In this document: positions 1 through 12,400 of the stretch, in pieces
Position numbering within the stretch: position 1 is the first letter of the stretch
Layout: every line of letters starts with the position of its first letter
Assembly: GCF_000006565.2 (NCBI RefSeq)
Contig: NC_031476.1
Span: 4,456,900 to 4,520,899 of the forward strand
Reading direction: 5' to 3'
Length of the DNA stretch: 64,000 bases
Origin: Toxoplasma gondii ME49
Lineage: Eukaryota > Apicomplexa > Conoidasida > Eucoccidiorida > Sarcocystidae
Notes under the pieces: model-generated
Seen by the model: the letters and a program-made list of their open reading frames with translations, nothing else
What the model was told of the DNA's origin: nothing
Databases searched by the model: none
Translations under genes and position numbers: made by a program

Positions 1-832
1 TGAATGCCGTTTTGCTCCGCTTAGTTGCACTATTGTAGCAGCATTATAAGATAAGGTGTGTCACAGTCAAATGAAGTCGGAATGCTGCTGCTTTCGCGGG
101 TGGCGCGCCTATCCAGGCAAGTGGATACTGCGTTGCGAGCCCACAGAACCACGTGTTGTTAACCAGAATAACAGAGGATACGAGTCTCGTGTTCGCTGGT
201 ACGAGAGTGCAGACTAAGCGGAGAGGACGGTCCCTTCCACGATGCATCCCGATAGGGACCAGACCTGCCGTATTCCCAGGGGGCACGCAGGCACTAGGAG
301 AGCAACCCGACAGAGGCAACACGTCCAATCAAAAGAGTGCACTCGTGCTTGCAACTTGCTCTGTTCGTGTGCGTTTCGACAATTTTTCTTCTGCTGGGCA
401 TCCGTCGTCCCCAGTGCCTGATGAGGTTAGCATTCAGGAGTATTCGGCTGTCAGCACCCCACAGCCACAGCGTGTTTGCGTGCAGGTTTCACCAAACGGT
501 TTTCGGGCACTTCGGTAATAGATTCTTATGTCACTTCGGTAAGGCATTTGCTGGGGGCCCACTACGTCTGATACACCCAGGTCGATCTGGTGGTACTAGC
601 GGGCAGAGTCGATGATGCAGGCGGCGATCACCAACGAGCACATACGGCTGTACAGACAGCTGACCACGATGTCGGCGGCTGCCCTCAGGCATGTATGACC
701 GGATTGGAGTGTCAGCCTGATAAGTCACTTTCAATTTGAGTTCGATCTCACGTCTCGGAGTCTCCTGACTGTGTTTCTGTACTGAAATCGCAAGCGAATC
801 TTTTGCCCTCCACTGTATCAAGCGGATTCAAG
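1..832. other. Upstream region of the Cys-rich secreted protein gene; no gene seen
   Basis: Short overlapping open frames occur on both strands, but none shows a family motif, a signal peptide or usable splice sites. The stretch probably holds the promoter and 5' UTR of the gene that starts at 833. I recognise no defined regulatory motif. Confidence 0.5.
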
Positions 833-1862
833 ATGAAGGTTGCCAGCGGTTCCGCCATCGTAGGACTCCTGCTCGGAGCCGCAGTCCCAGTTGTGTACGC
901 CGGACCTCATGGCGGTCACAGACCCCAGAAGAAAGGAGGATACACCACAACTACCACACTCCCTCCCAATCCAATGGACGTACGAACAGAATGCTTCCAG
1001 GTGCCGTACAGTGTCGAAAAGACATGCTACAAGGACGAGCACATTTCCCGGCCATACACGTGTCCGTCGTCATATTCTGAAGAAGTGTGCAGCACGCAGT
1101 TGGCGGAATCTCGCGATGTGTGCACTCAACTGGTGAAGAAGGAGGTCCAGTACCAGTGTCCGAAGGCAACGAAGCAAACGCTGTGCTCCCAGATCCCGGT
1201 GACGTTGAACAAGACATGCAAGAAGCAAGTCACAAACAAGGTCCCGAGCAGTTGCCCCAAGATTTTGACGGTCCCCGAGTGTGAAATCCAGTCGAGGCCT
1301 TCTCAAGACGTGTGCTACGAGTCTGAGGCGTACACGCAGGAGTACGATTGCTGGGGCTCCGAGCTTCATCGCGAATGCGAAGTGGACATGCGCGTCGTTG
1401 ACACCCAGTGCAACCGCATTGTTGACTCGCCGGTGCTATACGAGTACGAAGATACCGTTGTGGAGAGAGTCTGCTCCACGNNNNNNNNNNNNNNNNNNNN
1501 AGGAGTTCCAGGAGGTGTGCAAGGATGTCGAGCAGTTGGTTGCGCAGCCCTGTCTTGAGGAGAAGCGCTCCGAAATCGAGGTCCCGTGCCCTGAGCAGAG
1601 CATCGAGGAGAAGTGCATTCACGTACCTGTGTACGAGATGGGAACCTGCTCAACTGTCATTCAAGAAGCAGTCGAAGCGCCGTGCGCGAAACAAGAGCCT
1701 GTGTTAAGGTGCGAAGAGAGACCGATGGAGAGAGCTGGTACTTGCTTCCGCAAGGAGACCATTCAGGTGCCCTACACCTGCTATGAAACCGCCTATGAGG
1801 AGAAGTGTGTTCAACTTCCCATCACCGGCAAACCCCTGCCGCCTCCTGCAAAGAAGCTCTAA
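833..1862 (+). CDS. Secreted cysteine-rich repeat protein, interrupted by an assembly gap
   Basis: I chose the ATG at 833 and not the in-frame ATG at 803 because it gives a clean signal peptide: a Lys at position 2, a hydrophobic core, then a cleavage site of the VYA type before a Gly/His/Lys stretch. The mature part is built from repeats of about 32 residues with evenly spaced cysteines, roughly C-x11-C-x11-CP-x8-C, and many charged residues between them. No membrane anchor or GPI signal is visible, and the protein ends in a Pro/Lys tail. The frame before the N run (1481-1500) differs from the frame after it, so the true gap length is unknown and the protein is incomplete there. It appears intronless. 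Secretion and disulphide bonding are inferred. Its layout suggests a wall, matrix or surface structural protein, and oocyst-wall-like Cys-rich proteins are a possible comparison, but I do not recognise the family. An AATAAA lies at 2020-2025. Confidence 0.75.
1481..1500. other. Assembly gap (20 N) inside a coding region
   Basis: Twenty consecutive N fall inside the Cys-rich gene, and the reading frame shifts across them. The size looks like a placeholder, as expected when an assembler fails in near-identical tandem repeats. Confidence 0.98.
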
Positions 1863-3415
1863 ATTCGCGATGTGGTCTGAGAATGCCAGTGCGTCCGTTC
1901 CACCGTAATGCGTAGTGGGTGTAATTGATTCGAAACTGTGTTGTGCTCTACTGAAGTGCCCGTAGTCACCCCTGCCAGACAGGAGACTACCAGTTGTCAT
2001 ACGGACTACTCCTGAGATCAATAAAGTAAATACGATGAAACGCCTCATGCCTGGAACGCGTTAACTGCTGAGTCGCAAGCCGGCGACGTGAGTTGCAGTT
2101 TCTACGCAGAGGCAGCGCTGACACAGGAGTGCCTAGGTACAGGGTGCGATGCTACGAAATGAAATAGCGTTTGTGAAGCACCGGTGGTCGGTTGTGAAAA
2201 AGAGCTGGCAGGGGTGGAAGATCAGGTCTAGTTAGGCCCGGGGCAAGGCCTTAATGAAAACTGGCTTTAGAGCTTTTGCAAAACAGAGCATCTGCGTTAC
2301 CACAACGGAAAGCAATCTGCCAGGAGTGAGCAGGTTAGCACTCGCGTCCGTCCCCCGCTTTGGTTTACGGGACACGCGGAACAACTCTCACTGACACGAT
2401 CTATCTAGCAGGTGACCTCATTTGTTTCAATATGAAAGTCACACCCTCGACCATGCCTTGAACTCGAATGACGGTACTCGGTTGCTCTTGTTCCCTTGAG
2501 TAGGTTCGCAACGAGACGCAGCGAATAATACATTGGATGGGACGGAACCCGATGTCAGAGCAGTGCTGAAAGGGCGACGTGAAATTGCAGTGGACTGCAA
2601 TTTTGAGCAGTGACACATATCGTACTGAGAGTAGCCTCAGGCGTTGGTCGGAAGTAGTCTTGTTGCACAAGCATCGGGTTTGAATTCAGTCCTTAGCTGC
2701 CACCATCGCAGCGCGTTTGAGTCACCGAATTTTTATCGGCTTGCACTGTGAGTGCTTGCTCCTGAACACATGGTGTAAGCAACACACAGGTTGCTCATGT
2801 CGCCCTTGATTCATCTGATAAAAATGCTGCCCTTTTTGAACAGGCATCAGAGCAATACACAGGTGCTTCACAATGTAATGCAACTGCCTTGGCCCCACGC
2901 CTACTCGACTCACCATGATCTGCATCGCTCGCTCCACCGAGCACGCGCCCGAGAGAATCAGATCCGAATAAAGACTGGGACTTGCTACGCCTTCACGATC
3001 AACAACCGCGTACTTCAGAACCCTAAAATACAGGGAGGCGTGACACAATCAGTACCGAAACACCAAACGTCTCCTGATCACGTGTGTGGCATGCAACTCG
3101 ATGCTACAAAAACATTCTCACTATCAGACACAGTAGTCTCGCAACTATTGTTTGCAACTGCTGGCAGGGACAAACTTAGGCCTGGACGCTACCAGAAGGA
3201 TACATACTTTCCCAACGATGTTAGGTGACTGTATATTTCGCAAAAGGTGACGTCTATCCATCCTCAGCGGCCTGCTGTCGCTCGCTTCGGCATCTACGAG
3301 GTAAGAACCGTGACATGTGGTCTTATTCAAAGTACTGACAAAACGCGTGCAGGCGTGTCATGTCGCATGCAAAGAAGCGCAAACTGCGGCTTTGGTTTGA
3401 CACTCTTATGTTCTC
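1863..3415. other. Intergenic space between converging genes; no gene seen
   Basis: This lies between the stop of the Cys-rich gene and the stop of the large minus-strand gene, so it should hold both 3' UTRs. The open frames here (for example 2722-3048 minus and 2791-3228 plus) are antisense to each other and lack recognisable motifs. The sequence is less GC-rich than the flanking exons. Confidence 0.55.
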
Positions 3416-6400
3416 TCACTTCAGCATTTCGTCCGGATTCAGCAACTCCTGCCAATCTGGTGGTGTCTGCACACCGCCTCCTAGTTCGTCTTTAAACGGC
3501 GCTCCGCCGACGGCGCTATTTTGAGTAGCACCTTTGGTGGTCCCAGGAGCCTCGACGTAGAATGGCCATTGCTCCTGAGTTGCCAGCTTCAGGAGCGTCT
3601 GCTGCAGTTCTTGCACTTTCTCTTGCTTTATTGCATCCATTACTGCATCAGCGCCTGACTCCTCTCCAGCGCCCTCCATCGATATCCCGTTAGGGTCTGT
3701 TGCAGCCGCTCTGACCGCGTTTGCTGCCTCCACAAAAATATCATTCTCTGCTTCAGTATGATGGCTGATATTGCTTGCATCGTCCAGCTGTTCGGCTCCC
3801 GTTGCTGTGGCGTGCTGCGAGTGGAAAAGGTAGTCATCACCTTTCTCACGGGCTTCCTCGTATTCTCTTTCAAATTTCGAAAGAGAAACAGCAGCCTCTT
3901 TCGCCTTCGCCATCACCTTACTTTGCAGGCTTAGTTCTTGTTCGGAGTTACCTGGCTTGCCAAGTTCTCTGCATGCAGCTCCTAAGCTTTGCTGCTGTTG
4001 CATCAACGAAGGAACCTGAGACGCAAAGTTCATGAGAGACGCGATCGACGGTGGCTTCTCGGAAAACGATGCAGGCAGTGGCGTGACGCCACGAGTTGAC
4101 CGCGGGCTCACAGATGGAGGCAGATGTGGCGATCCCGCGCTGGAGAAACAGCCTGAGGGCGGTGGCGGCGCAAAGTGCTTTTGCTGAGCCTTGCCCGGAG
4201 GAAGGTACTGCCAGAGGTGCCGGGCCACAGACGCCGGCGGCGACAGATGAAGCTTCGACGGGAAGTCATAACAGGAAGCCGCAAGTAGAATGCATTGCTG
4301 CAGAAGAGCGTGTGCGAGAACAGGAAGCGACCGAATGGATCCTGCAAGCTGAGAAGATGCAGAAGCAACCGGGGACGCACACCAATAATAAGGGCGCCAT
4401 GACGTGGTGCATTGACAGCGTCTGATCCTGACGTTGCAACAACATTTCTGATGGCTCCTCTGGGGGTTTTGCTTGCACGTCTTGGGCCATGGCACAACTT
4501 GTAGGACTCTCAGACGTACTCGGATGGTCGGAGGCTCTCTGAAATCCGAGGTGTTTTGCTGGAAGTCGCTTAGAGCCGGATGATAATTGCTGCCTAGGGA
4601 GCGGTCAGCGAGATCTGCACTGAAGGCAATTCTCGTGTCTGGCGGTAAGCGACGGTGGAAAGCTTTTAGGTTGAAATAGTGGAAGAGGTCTCGCGCCTGA
4701 AACAATTAACACACACGTGCAGCTACCCTTATCAGCATAACATGTTGGTGGAAGGGATATCTATCCTTCGTGATCGACTTCACAAAACACCAATCCAGAA
4801 GCAATTGAGTACACAAACGAGCGCCCCGCATGGAGTGGCTTCTCACCGCGTCTTCGCGCTCGCCTCCGTGAAGTCTCGAGAGTTGCTGGCCTCTCTGAAC
4901 TTCAGCCCGACACACGATGAGCCGCCGCTTCCCTGCCTCGGCCGCCTTCTTCTCCTGCTCCGTCCCCAGGCAAAGTTGGTCGAGTTCCTCCTTCGAAAAG
5001 GTGCCTTTCAAGAGCTGCCTGTCGTAGGTCTGTTGCACCGCATCGCCAAGAAGTTGTTCGAAGACTTCCGGGCAGTCTCCGCCGTTTTTCGTGACCGCCA
5101 GAGCGCGGATCGCCCGCATGCGTCGTGCATGCTCCAACTGGTGATCCACCAGCACCATGTCTGTGAGGAAATCTGCCGTCTGCTTATGTAAGAGGGAGGA
5201 GAACTGGCGTTCGCGGTGACGGCCTGTCTCCGACATCTCCGCTTCAGACGGCGCGAGAGCGCTCACTGGCGGAGACAATCGAGAAAGGAACGCCGGCGAG
5301 TTTATGCACTCGTCCGAGTGGACAGGGCTTTTGGTCGCAGTTTCTCGAAGCCGGAGCCGGAATGCCGCTTCCGCCGCCTAAGACACACAGCATGAGTTTG
5401 ACAAAACACATCGTTCTGTTCTGACGTCCATTGAAAACCCAGCACGCTCGTCTCGAATTGGCCTGTCTCCAAGAACTTTGGGCGTGCATAGTGCTCCCCT
5501 GACTTACGTCTTTCATTCGCTTCTCGCCCGCCTTGACCATCCATAAGCTGATCGCGTCTTCGCGTTTCCGCTCCTCTTCGCTTAGCACTTCCGGGCCACT
5601 CGCTGCAGCACCCGCCGCCGCCGCGGCCTCAAATTTCGCTCCGCCCCAGAGCGCGTACGTCGCGGCTCTGGCCAGACTCTTGCCGTCCGTCCAGTGTCTG
5701 TACAACTCAGGAAACATGCCCTGGCGTTCGGTTTCCGCGGCCTGCTCGCCAGTGCCTGCGCGTGCCACTGCCGCTGCTGCCTCCGCCGCAGTTAACGGCT
5801 TTTCGGTCGTGGGGCCAACATCCTTGCCATATCGCTGCTCATCGTCATCGTCGTCGTCGTCGCGGCCGCCACGGAACCGCGAAAGCTCGTCCGAGGCCGC
5901 CGACGCATCGTAGTCGACCCCTTTTTGCAGCTTCCCGGCGGTTTCGGCAGCACTGCGATACGGACAAGTCGTGTAGGGATCGTAGTGGAGGGGAACGTGG
6001 GTCGCTGGAAATGCATGCGGTAGCCTTGGAGACGAGCGTCGCACGAGACGCTTCAGCAGAGACGCCGCGCGAACAGGAGACAAGCCGTTGGACACCAGGC
6101 GTGCAAAGAGAGATGAAGGAACACTCGCACCCGGCCCCGGGCTCTGTGAGACAATTGCATAGCACGCGAGACGCACAGAAGAAGACAGGCAGTTAGAGGG
6201 AAGATGGGCAGGGACGCAAAGGACCGAGGGACGTCGGAGACGTGGAGGGGAACCGACGGTCACGGGGAAGAATGCCGACAGACTGAAACGCATAGTCGAC
6301 TTGAACGCGATAGGCCACAAAACACGCAAGACACGAGTCTTCCGCCTCCAATTAGTTGAACGGACAAGTCCAGGTCCTGCATGCTGCCGCTGATCTTTGC

Positions 6401-9400
6401 TACTCGGTCGTTTGGCCGTTTTCTCTTTTGGTTGGCTTTCCTCTCCTCTCGCGCTGCTTTCCCGTGTCTCAACCCCAGCCGTACCTGGAGCGTTTCCTGG
6501 ACAATTTGCCGTTCCCGAGTATCCAGACACCCGGCGAAGAGGAGGGCCTCCTCTTCGTGCTTCAGCCAGGGCGTGAAGGAGGCAGTGGCGTCGGCCTGGG
6601 TGTCCGGAAGACCGAGGTCAGAGGTCATTTCGTTTCTGAACATGCCAACGTAGAAGGGCCAGCCGTTCTCCTCGCTCACACGGCGAATCCACAGCCACTT
6701 GCGGAGGCCCTGGCAACAGCCAACTGCATGCATGTGCCGCTCCGCAAGCGCCGTGCGAGCTTCCAGTTCAGCCGCCGATCTGCGTTGCGCCTCCGCCATC
6801 TCAGGAGTCACCTGCATACTCTCAGACAAACTAGAACGAGACCCGCCATCCAGACCCCCCTGCGAGGCTGAAGAGGAAAACGCAGAAGGTGAAGGAAAAG
6901 CGGAAGACGCAGGAGAAGGGGAAGCAGTCGATTGTGGTGAGGAAGCAACGTCTGCTTGTGAAGGAGCTTGGAAATCCTTTTGAGCAGCAAAGGGGAGGCG
7001 TGGCGGGAGAGCTGTTCGTTTCCAGATGTCGAACAAAGCAGTCAAAACTGCGTAGGCTGCATGCAGCATTCGAGAGCAGAGAAAAATACAGGCAGGAGAT
7101 GACATCGGCGGTGCTCCCGTGACCAGAGAGATTGCGCGAAAGAGAAACCGCCCGAAGAAACAGAGATATAGGGGAAGAGGCGAACGTTCTACGACACGAG
7201 GGTTTAGCGGACACTCCGTTGGCGACGGCGAAGTATTTCCGAAGAGAACCGAAAGTGGGGGACGAGAAACAAAGTCCATTCCTGTTCACTTCACAATTGG
7301 ATGAACTGCATGATTCACGTTCCAAAGTTGCTTCCATATTTGTAAGGTCCAACACAGCTCGGCTGTGTCGGGCGCTCCACATCCCTCCGGGACAGGCACG
7401 GGTCACTGCGGCATCAAGACGTTTTTGTTGCTTCCGCGGATGAGTGTCTCGCGCGACCACCGTTCCTGTTTCCAGCGAGTGCACCAGACTGTGATGCATG
7501 CGTTATGCAACAGGCAAAGGGACATCAGACCCTGAACACGAGTAACCTGCATGCGCCCCGCCGGCTACAAGGTCCCGAGGTACTCCTGGCAGCGAGAAGG
7601 TCGCCAACGAGTCTTCCCCACAGAGGCAGAGCCCGTATAATATATTGGATTGACCTTCGCCTTTCCAGGATCCTGTTTAAACAGCGAGACACCTATCAGG
7701 ACTTTCTTTCTCTAGCAAACCACTCCCGTCACAAACGTTTGCAAATCTTCGTGAGTCGAGAAGGATCACTTTGAGTGTCTGTGTGTATGTGTGTGGGTTT
7801 GGTTCCGCCGAGCGCACGCAGCAGAAACGTCTCAGCAACGAAACGTGGAATTGTTTCCTCGACCCCCTCTGAACGCCTTTCCCGTCACGAGATGGCCGGC
7901 ACCCGACGCAGCTGTGCCCCCATTCACTCCGTTTTTGGGCCAACTTGCCTAGCAAAGCAGGGTCGCGAATCGCCTCGTGTATGTACACCTTCCACTGCAT
8001 GTGCCAGGGGCGACCGCCGGCCTCTCCGATCGCTGTAGAAACAGCTTGAATCGGAATGGCCAAGGGGTGGATGCGAGGAGCGAGAGCGGGCAAGAAGGCC
8101 GCTGCAGAGAGGTCGTGCAGGTGCGAAGTGAGACTCAGCTGGATCGACGCGGGAAGCATGTCGTCGAAAACTTCTCGCCGATAAAAAGCAATCATATTCT
8201 CCACAACCAACGGGACCTCGTCTGGCTCGAGAGCGACGGACTGAGGCCAAGCCCCATCGTCGGCGCCTGCAGGGGAAGCCACCTCCCGCCGAGCTTCGCC
8301 GCCATCGTTTCCCTCCGCCTTCACAGATGGCTCGCTTTTCTCTCCTCGCAAAAAGGACAAGGAAGGGAATGGAACTGAAGGGAGCGAAGCGGATTCCATT
8401 CCCCGTGTGTCGTCGCACTCCGGCGGCCGCTCTCGGACTCGGAGCTCGTCTTCGAGCTTCTGAGCTTCGCTTTTCTGCTGGTGAAGAACGACTCGCAGAG
8501 AGCGAAACACATCGTAAATGAACAGCTGTGCCTCCACGAAGGTCTGCAGCACGCGGTTGGAGTCGAGGAGCGCATGGGGCGTTCGTTTGCCTCCCTCAGT
8601 CTGCTTCTGCCGCTCAGACTCCTCTGGGGTGTAACTCGAGGAGAGCGCGGCGAGGTCCAGAGCAGCCGACGTCTCCGAGGGTCTCAGGAAACGTACTGCC
8701 TCGTCCAGGAAAAGAAACACACCCTGCAGCGAAGCGAAGAGACACAAGCAGGCGTCATCCTTTCACCTCCACAGTGTTGCGAGTTTGGCTCGTTGGCTCT
8801 TGTTCTTTGTGAGATTAAAAAGGGAGACACGAGTCCGATACGAACCGATCCAGAGCTCTCGAAAGCTGTGTAAAGCAGTCGAGAGGGCGGTGTGCACGAA
8901 CGAGGAAGAATTTGGATGTGCCATGTAACTACACCGGAACGGCGAAGCTAGAGAAAAAACGTAGCATTTCCTCGTCTTGCATTTCGGGGGTAGGCGTTCA
9001 CTGTTTCCACCACGCCACAACCACAGCTGAGGAGCAAAATGCGAGAAGATGAAAACACACGAAGACAAGGGGTCTCTAGAAAATAACAAACAGATGGACA
9101 TCTCTATCAGAAAGGACCGTCAGAAAATGCACTTTCATCCAGATACGAGTGGCGTCGGAAACGCCTCGACTCCGCACAAGCAGACTCTACGGAAAAACAA
9201 GCTCGCGCTTGCTAGAAAACTAGTCATTAACAATAGTGTTTTAGTTTCAGCACGGCCCCAATCCGGTTCGGAGGCGGACGAAAGTAGCTGATCGCTTCCC
9301 TCTCATCTGTTCGTCTCCCAAACGTCCCTCCCCGCTGTCGAAACAGCCCCCTCCCCTCGGTTCGGACACTTACGGCAATCAGCTGTCTCTCGACGAGGTT

Positions 9401-12400
9401 GAGAAGAGCGGCTTGTTCATCTTGCTGGCGTTTGAGTTGTGCAAGGAGGGTTCGTTGTTGGCTGTCGAGGAATCCTTCTCCGCCTCGTTTCTCCTCGGCC
9501 TTGAGGAGGAATTCTGCAGCCCTCTCCGGCTTCTCGTGTTCTCGCCTCCCGTCTTCCGGACTGTCCTTCCCTCCCTGAGACTCGGCTCTCGGGCCGTCGA
9601 AGAAACTCTTGCCCTTCCTCTGTGCGACGCGCTCTCTCAGGTGGACCAGCTGTTTGCCGACGCTGACGATTTGCGCATGCAGGCGACTGCTCACCGGTTC
9701 AATGATGCCCGCTGCCTTGTCGAGGGCGCCCACCAGCAGCGCCCCTGCGAGTGCTCTCTGCTGCACTGGGAAGACGCCTTCGCCGTCTTCTTCGTCTGGC
9801 GAGACCGCGCCGGACGTTCCCAAGGTCTTCTCGCTCTGCCGTTCTCGCCGATTCTGCAGATCCTGTTCGCGGTCTCGCGCCGCAGCTTCCGAGGCTCGCA
9901 GCGCCGCAGTCGCTTGAACCTCCGACAGGCCTGGCCGCCGCGGCCAACGGAGGAGAAATCCCGCGACGAACCGCAGGGCCTCAGAGGGCGACAGCGCAGC
10001 CTGAGAGCGAAGCAAAGTCTCAAACAGATCTGCTGTCCCCGTGTGCCTGGAAGGAGCATCAGAAGAAGAGACAACAAGGAAAGGTGAGTGGGAAGGGACG
10101 ATGAGGGATCTGCATAGCGACCTCAAGAAGGGGGTTGCCGACAGGGGAGGGACAGGCACGGACCGGCTTAGAAGCGAGTCCTGAAAAAACGTGGAGAACG
10201 CGTACAAGTACGGTCGTGAAAGGGCATTGGCAGTTTGTGTCCTTGCTGCATCTGTCAAATAGTTGAACTCGGAGGAAAACCAGCTTGAGAGCTTTACAGA
10301 ATCACGCGCATGCCATGAAGACTCCAAAGAGTCGACGCGGATGACTGGAATGCAGTGGAGGTACACCGGAAAACGACAAGCACCTTGTTTTCGCGGCAGA
10401 CACACAGAGCTCCTGTTCGTCCTGTCACCATCGACTCAAATATTCTGACTGGGCGAATCGAGCCAACATCTGCGTTGCTTCCGACAGCGCGAATCGAGAA
10501 AAACATACAGCTGTAAATCGCGCGTAGCCTTCCTCCTGAGACACCCCAGCAGGGCTTCAGGCCACGTTGTACATACAGCTCAGTGCTGGGGAGATGAAAA
10601 CTACGCGGCAGGCAACAGACATGAGTCCAACAAAAACGCTCAGTCGCATCCACGCGGTGTCTACACAGAGAGAAAACAGAAACCTCGTGGAGAAGAGGGG
10701 ACAGCCGCCTGAAAGGAGGTATTCGCCCGCGGCTGATGGCCCAGACGTTTGTCGAAAGTGAGAACGTAGAGATGTGAGAATGTGATCTCTTAGAGAAACG
10801 TCTTTGAAAGCAAGAATACGCCTACCCCGCAGAAGCTTCTCTAGTTCCCCATGGAGCGCAGAGCGTCCACGCTGTGCGAGGTGTGTCTAAGTTTGCCTAA
10901 CTCTGAACCTCTCGCATGCACTCTGCAGTTGGGCGTTTCGGAAAAATGCCCTAAAGTTTGAGAAAAGGAATACTGTTTTGAATTCCGCGACTGAGTCGAG
11001 ATTCACCAAGGACGCACGGAAGAGAGAAAAGGCAAGCCTCATCGCTTCGGATTTGCTTCGCGCAACGGGAACTGAGGAGGCCGCCCTTTGCCGCTTTCCA
11101 ATATATAGAGCGCCTTACCCAGGAAGCTAAAAAACAGTCCTGTCCATCATTTTTCACAGAAGGCCAAGAAGGCGTTGAGAATCGCAGACACCGAGACCCC
11201 AGTTTGTGTCGGCTTCACGAACGCGCCGCGGAGAATTGACAGTTTACACAGGGTAGACTGGAGCCTGTGTGTCATCGTCGACTCAGGCGAGGCCAAGGAA
11301 CATCGGCGATGCAGACAGGTTCAGATCAGCAGGTGGACGTGGACAGAACGGGAGCGCCTCGTTCGAATTTCAACAGCATTTGAGGACTGCGGGTGCGGCA
11401 GACAAGAGAGCCATCGGTTGCGCTTTCCGGCGTTCACAGGACGTCGCTGTGACTCGAGAGTTGAACGCATTCAGGCTGTTTTGAAGTGAGGACACAACCG
11501 AACTCCGCTTTCGCGCGACAAGGTCTTACCTGCGGGAGGCGCCTCCAAGCCAGCTGCTGAGGAGCCGTTTCTCCTGACCTCTGGCGAGGACGGACTCCAG
11601 CCAGGGTCCTTCAACCCACTCAAAGGGGAAGAGCAGAGGAGCCTCCGACGACGCGTTGTTGTCGGAGGTTGGAGACGCTCGTTCTCGCTGTCTCGTTTCG
11701 CCTTTCTCGCGGGCCTTCGCCTCCTGCTCCTCAAGAACCTCGAATATCTCCAGCCGCTTTCTCCGCAAAGACGCAGACGCGACTGCAAAGAACAAACGAG
11801 AGCAAGACACAGACGGTGAAGATGCGAGACGAACGGAAGACTGAGAGTCACGTAGAAAGCCGCAAGAGACAGCTAGCAGGCGCGACAGGCCGCAGGAGAG
11901 GCGAGCGCCGAGAGGAAGCAAAGAGAGGCCAAGAGGCAGGATGGGAGGACAGTCGTGGAGGAGATGCACGCAAGCGAGAGGGGTGTTGTGTGAGGAAGCA
12001 GATCGACGGCCCGTCATTCAGAGACTCCTTCTTTGTCGCGAGGACCTGTCTCTTTGAACTGAGTGGGTCGCTGTTTTACAGGAAAAGACACCCATTTTTC
12101 CGCTGGTACCGCGAGCAAGGATCGCCGCACACCGCATGTTTGTCTCACCAAGAAGACAGACAACACAGACGAAGTATGAACGAGTCGAACTGCACTTGTT
12201 CGCTGCTCATGTAGTTCTTTCAAACAAGGCCTGCATCGTCTCATCCGCTTCTCGCCGACCCAAGAAATCCACACGGTCTCTTACCCAGCGCTGCAGGCGG
12301 CGACGTAGCTGCTGCAATGGCCTCATCTTCCTCAGTCGTATCTACAGTGGATTCGAACCTGGGGAGACCCCGCATTGCGAACGACCTGCGTTCTGCCTCG

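Noticed and set aside
4520..4696. SprT-like metalloprotease resemblance (LFHYFNLKAF...LP)
   Set aside because: No HExxH zinc site follows in the exon or its neighbours, so the likeness is too short to support a call.
12340..12362. tRNA B-box-like sequence (GGTTCGAATCC on the minus strand)
   Set aside because: It lies in the coding exon of the large gene, with no A box at the right distance and no cloverleaf.
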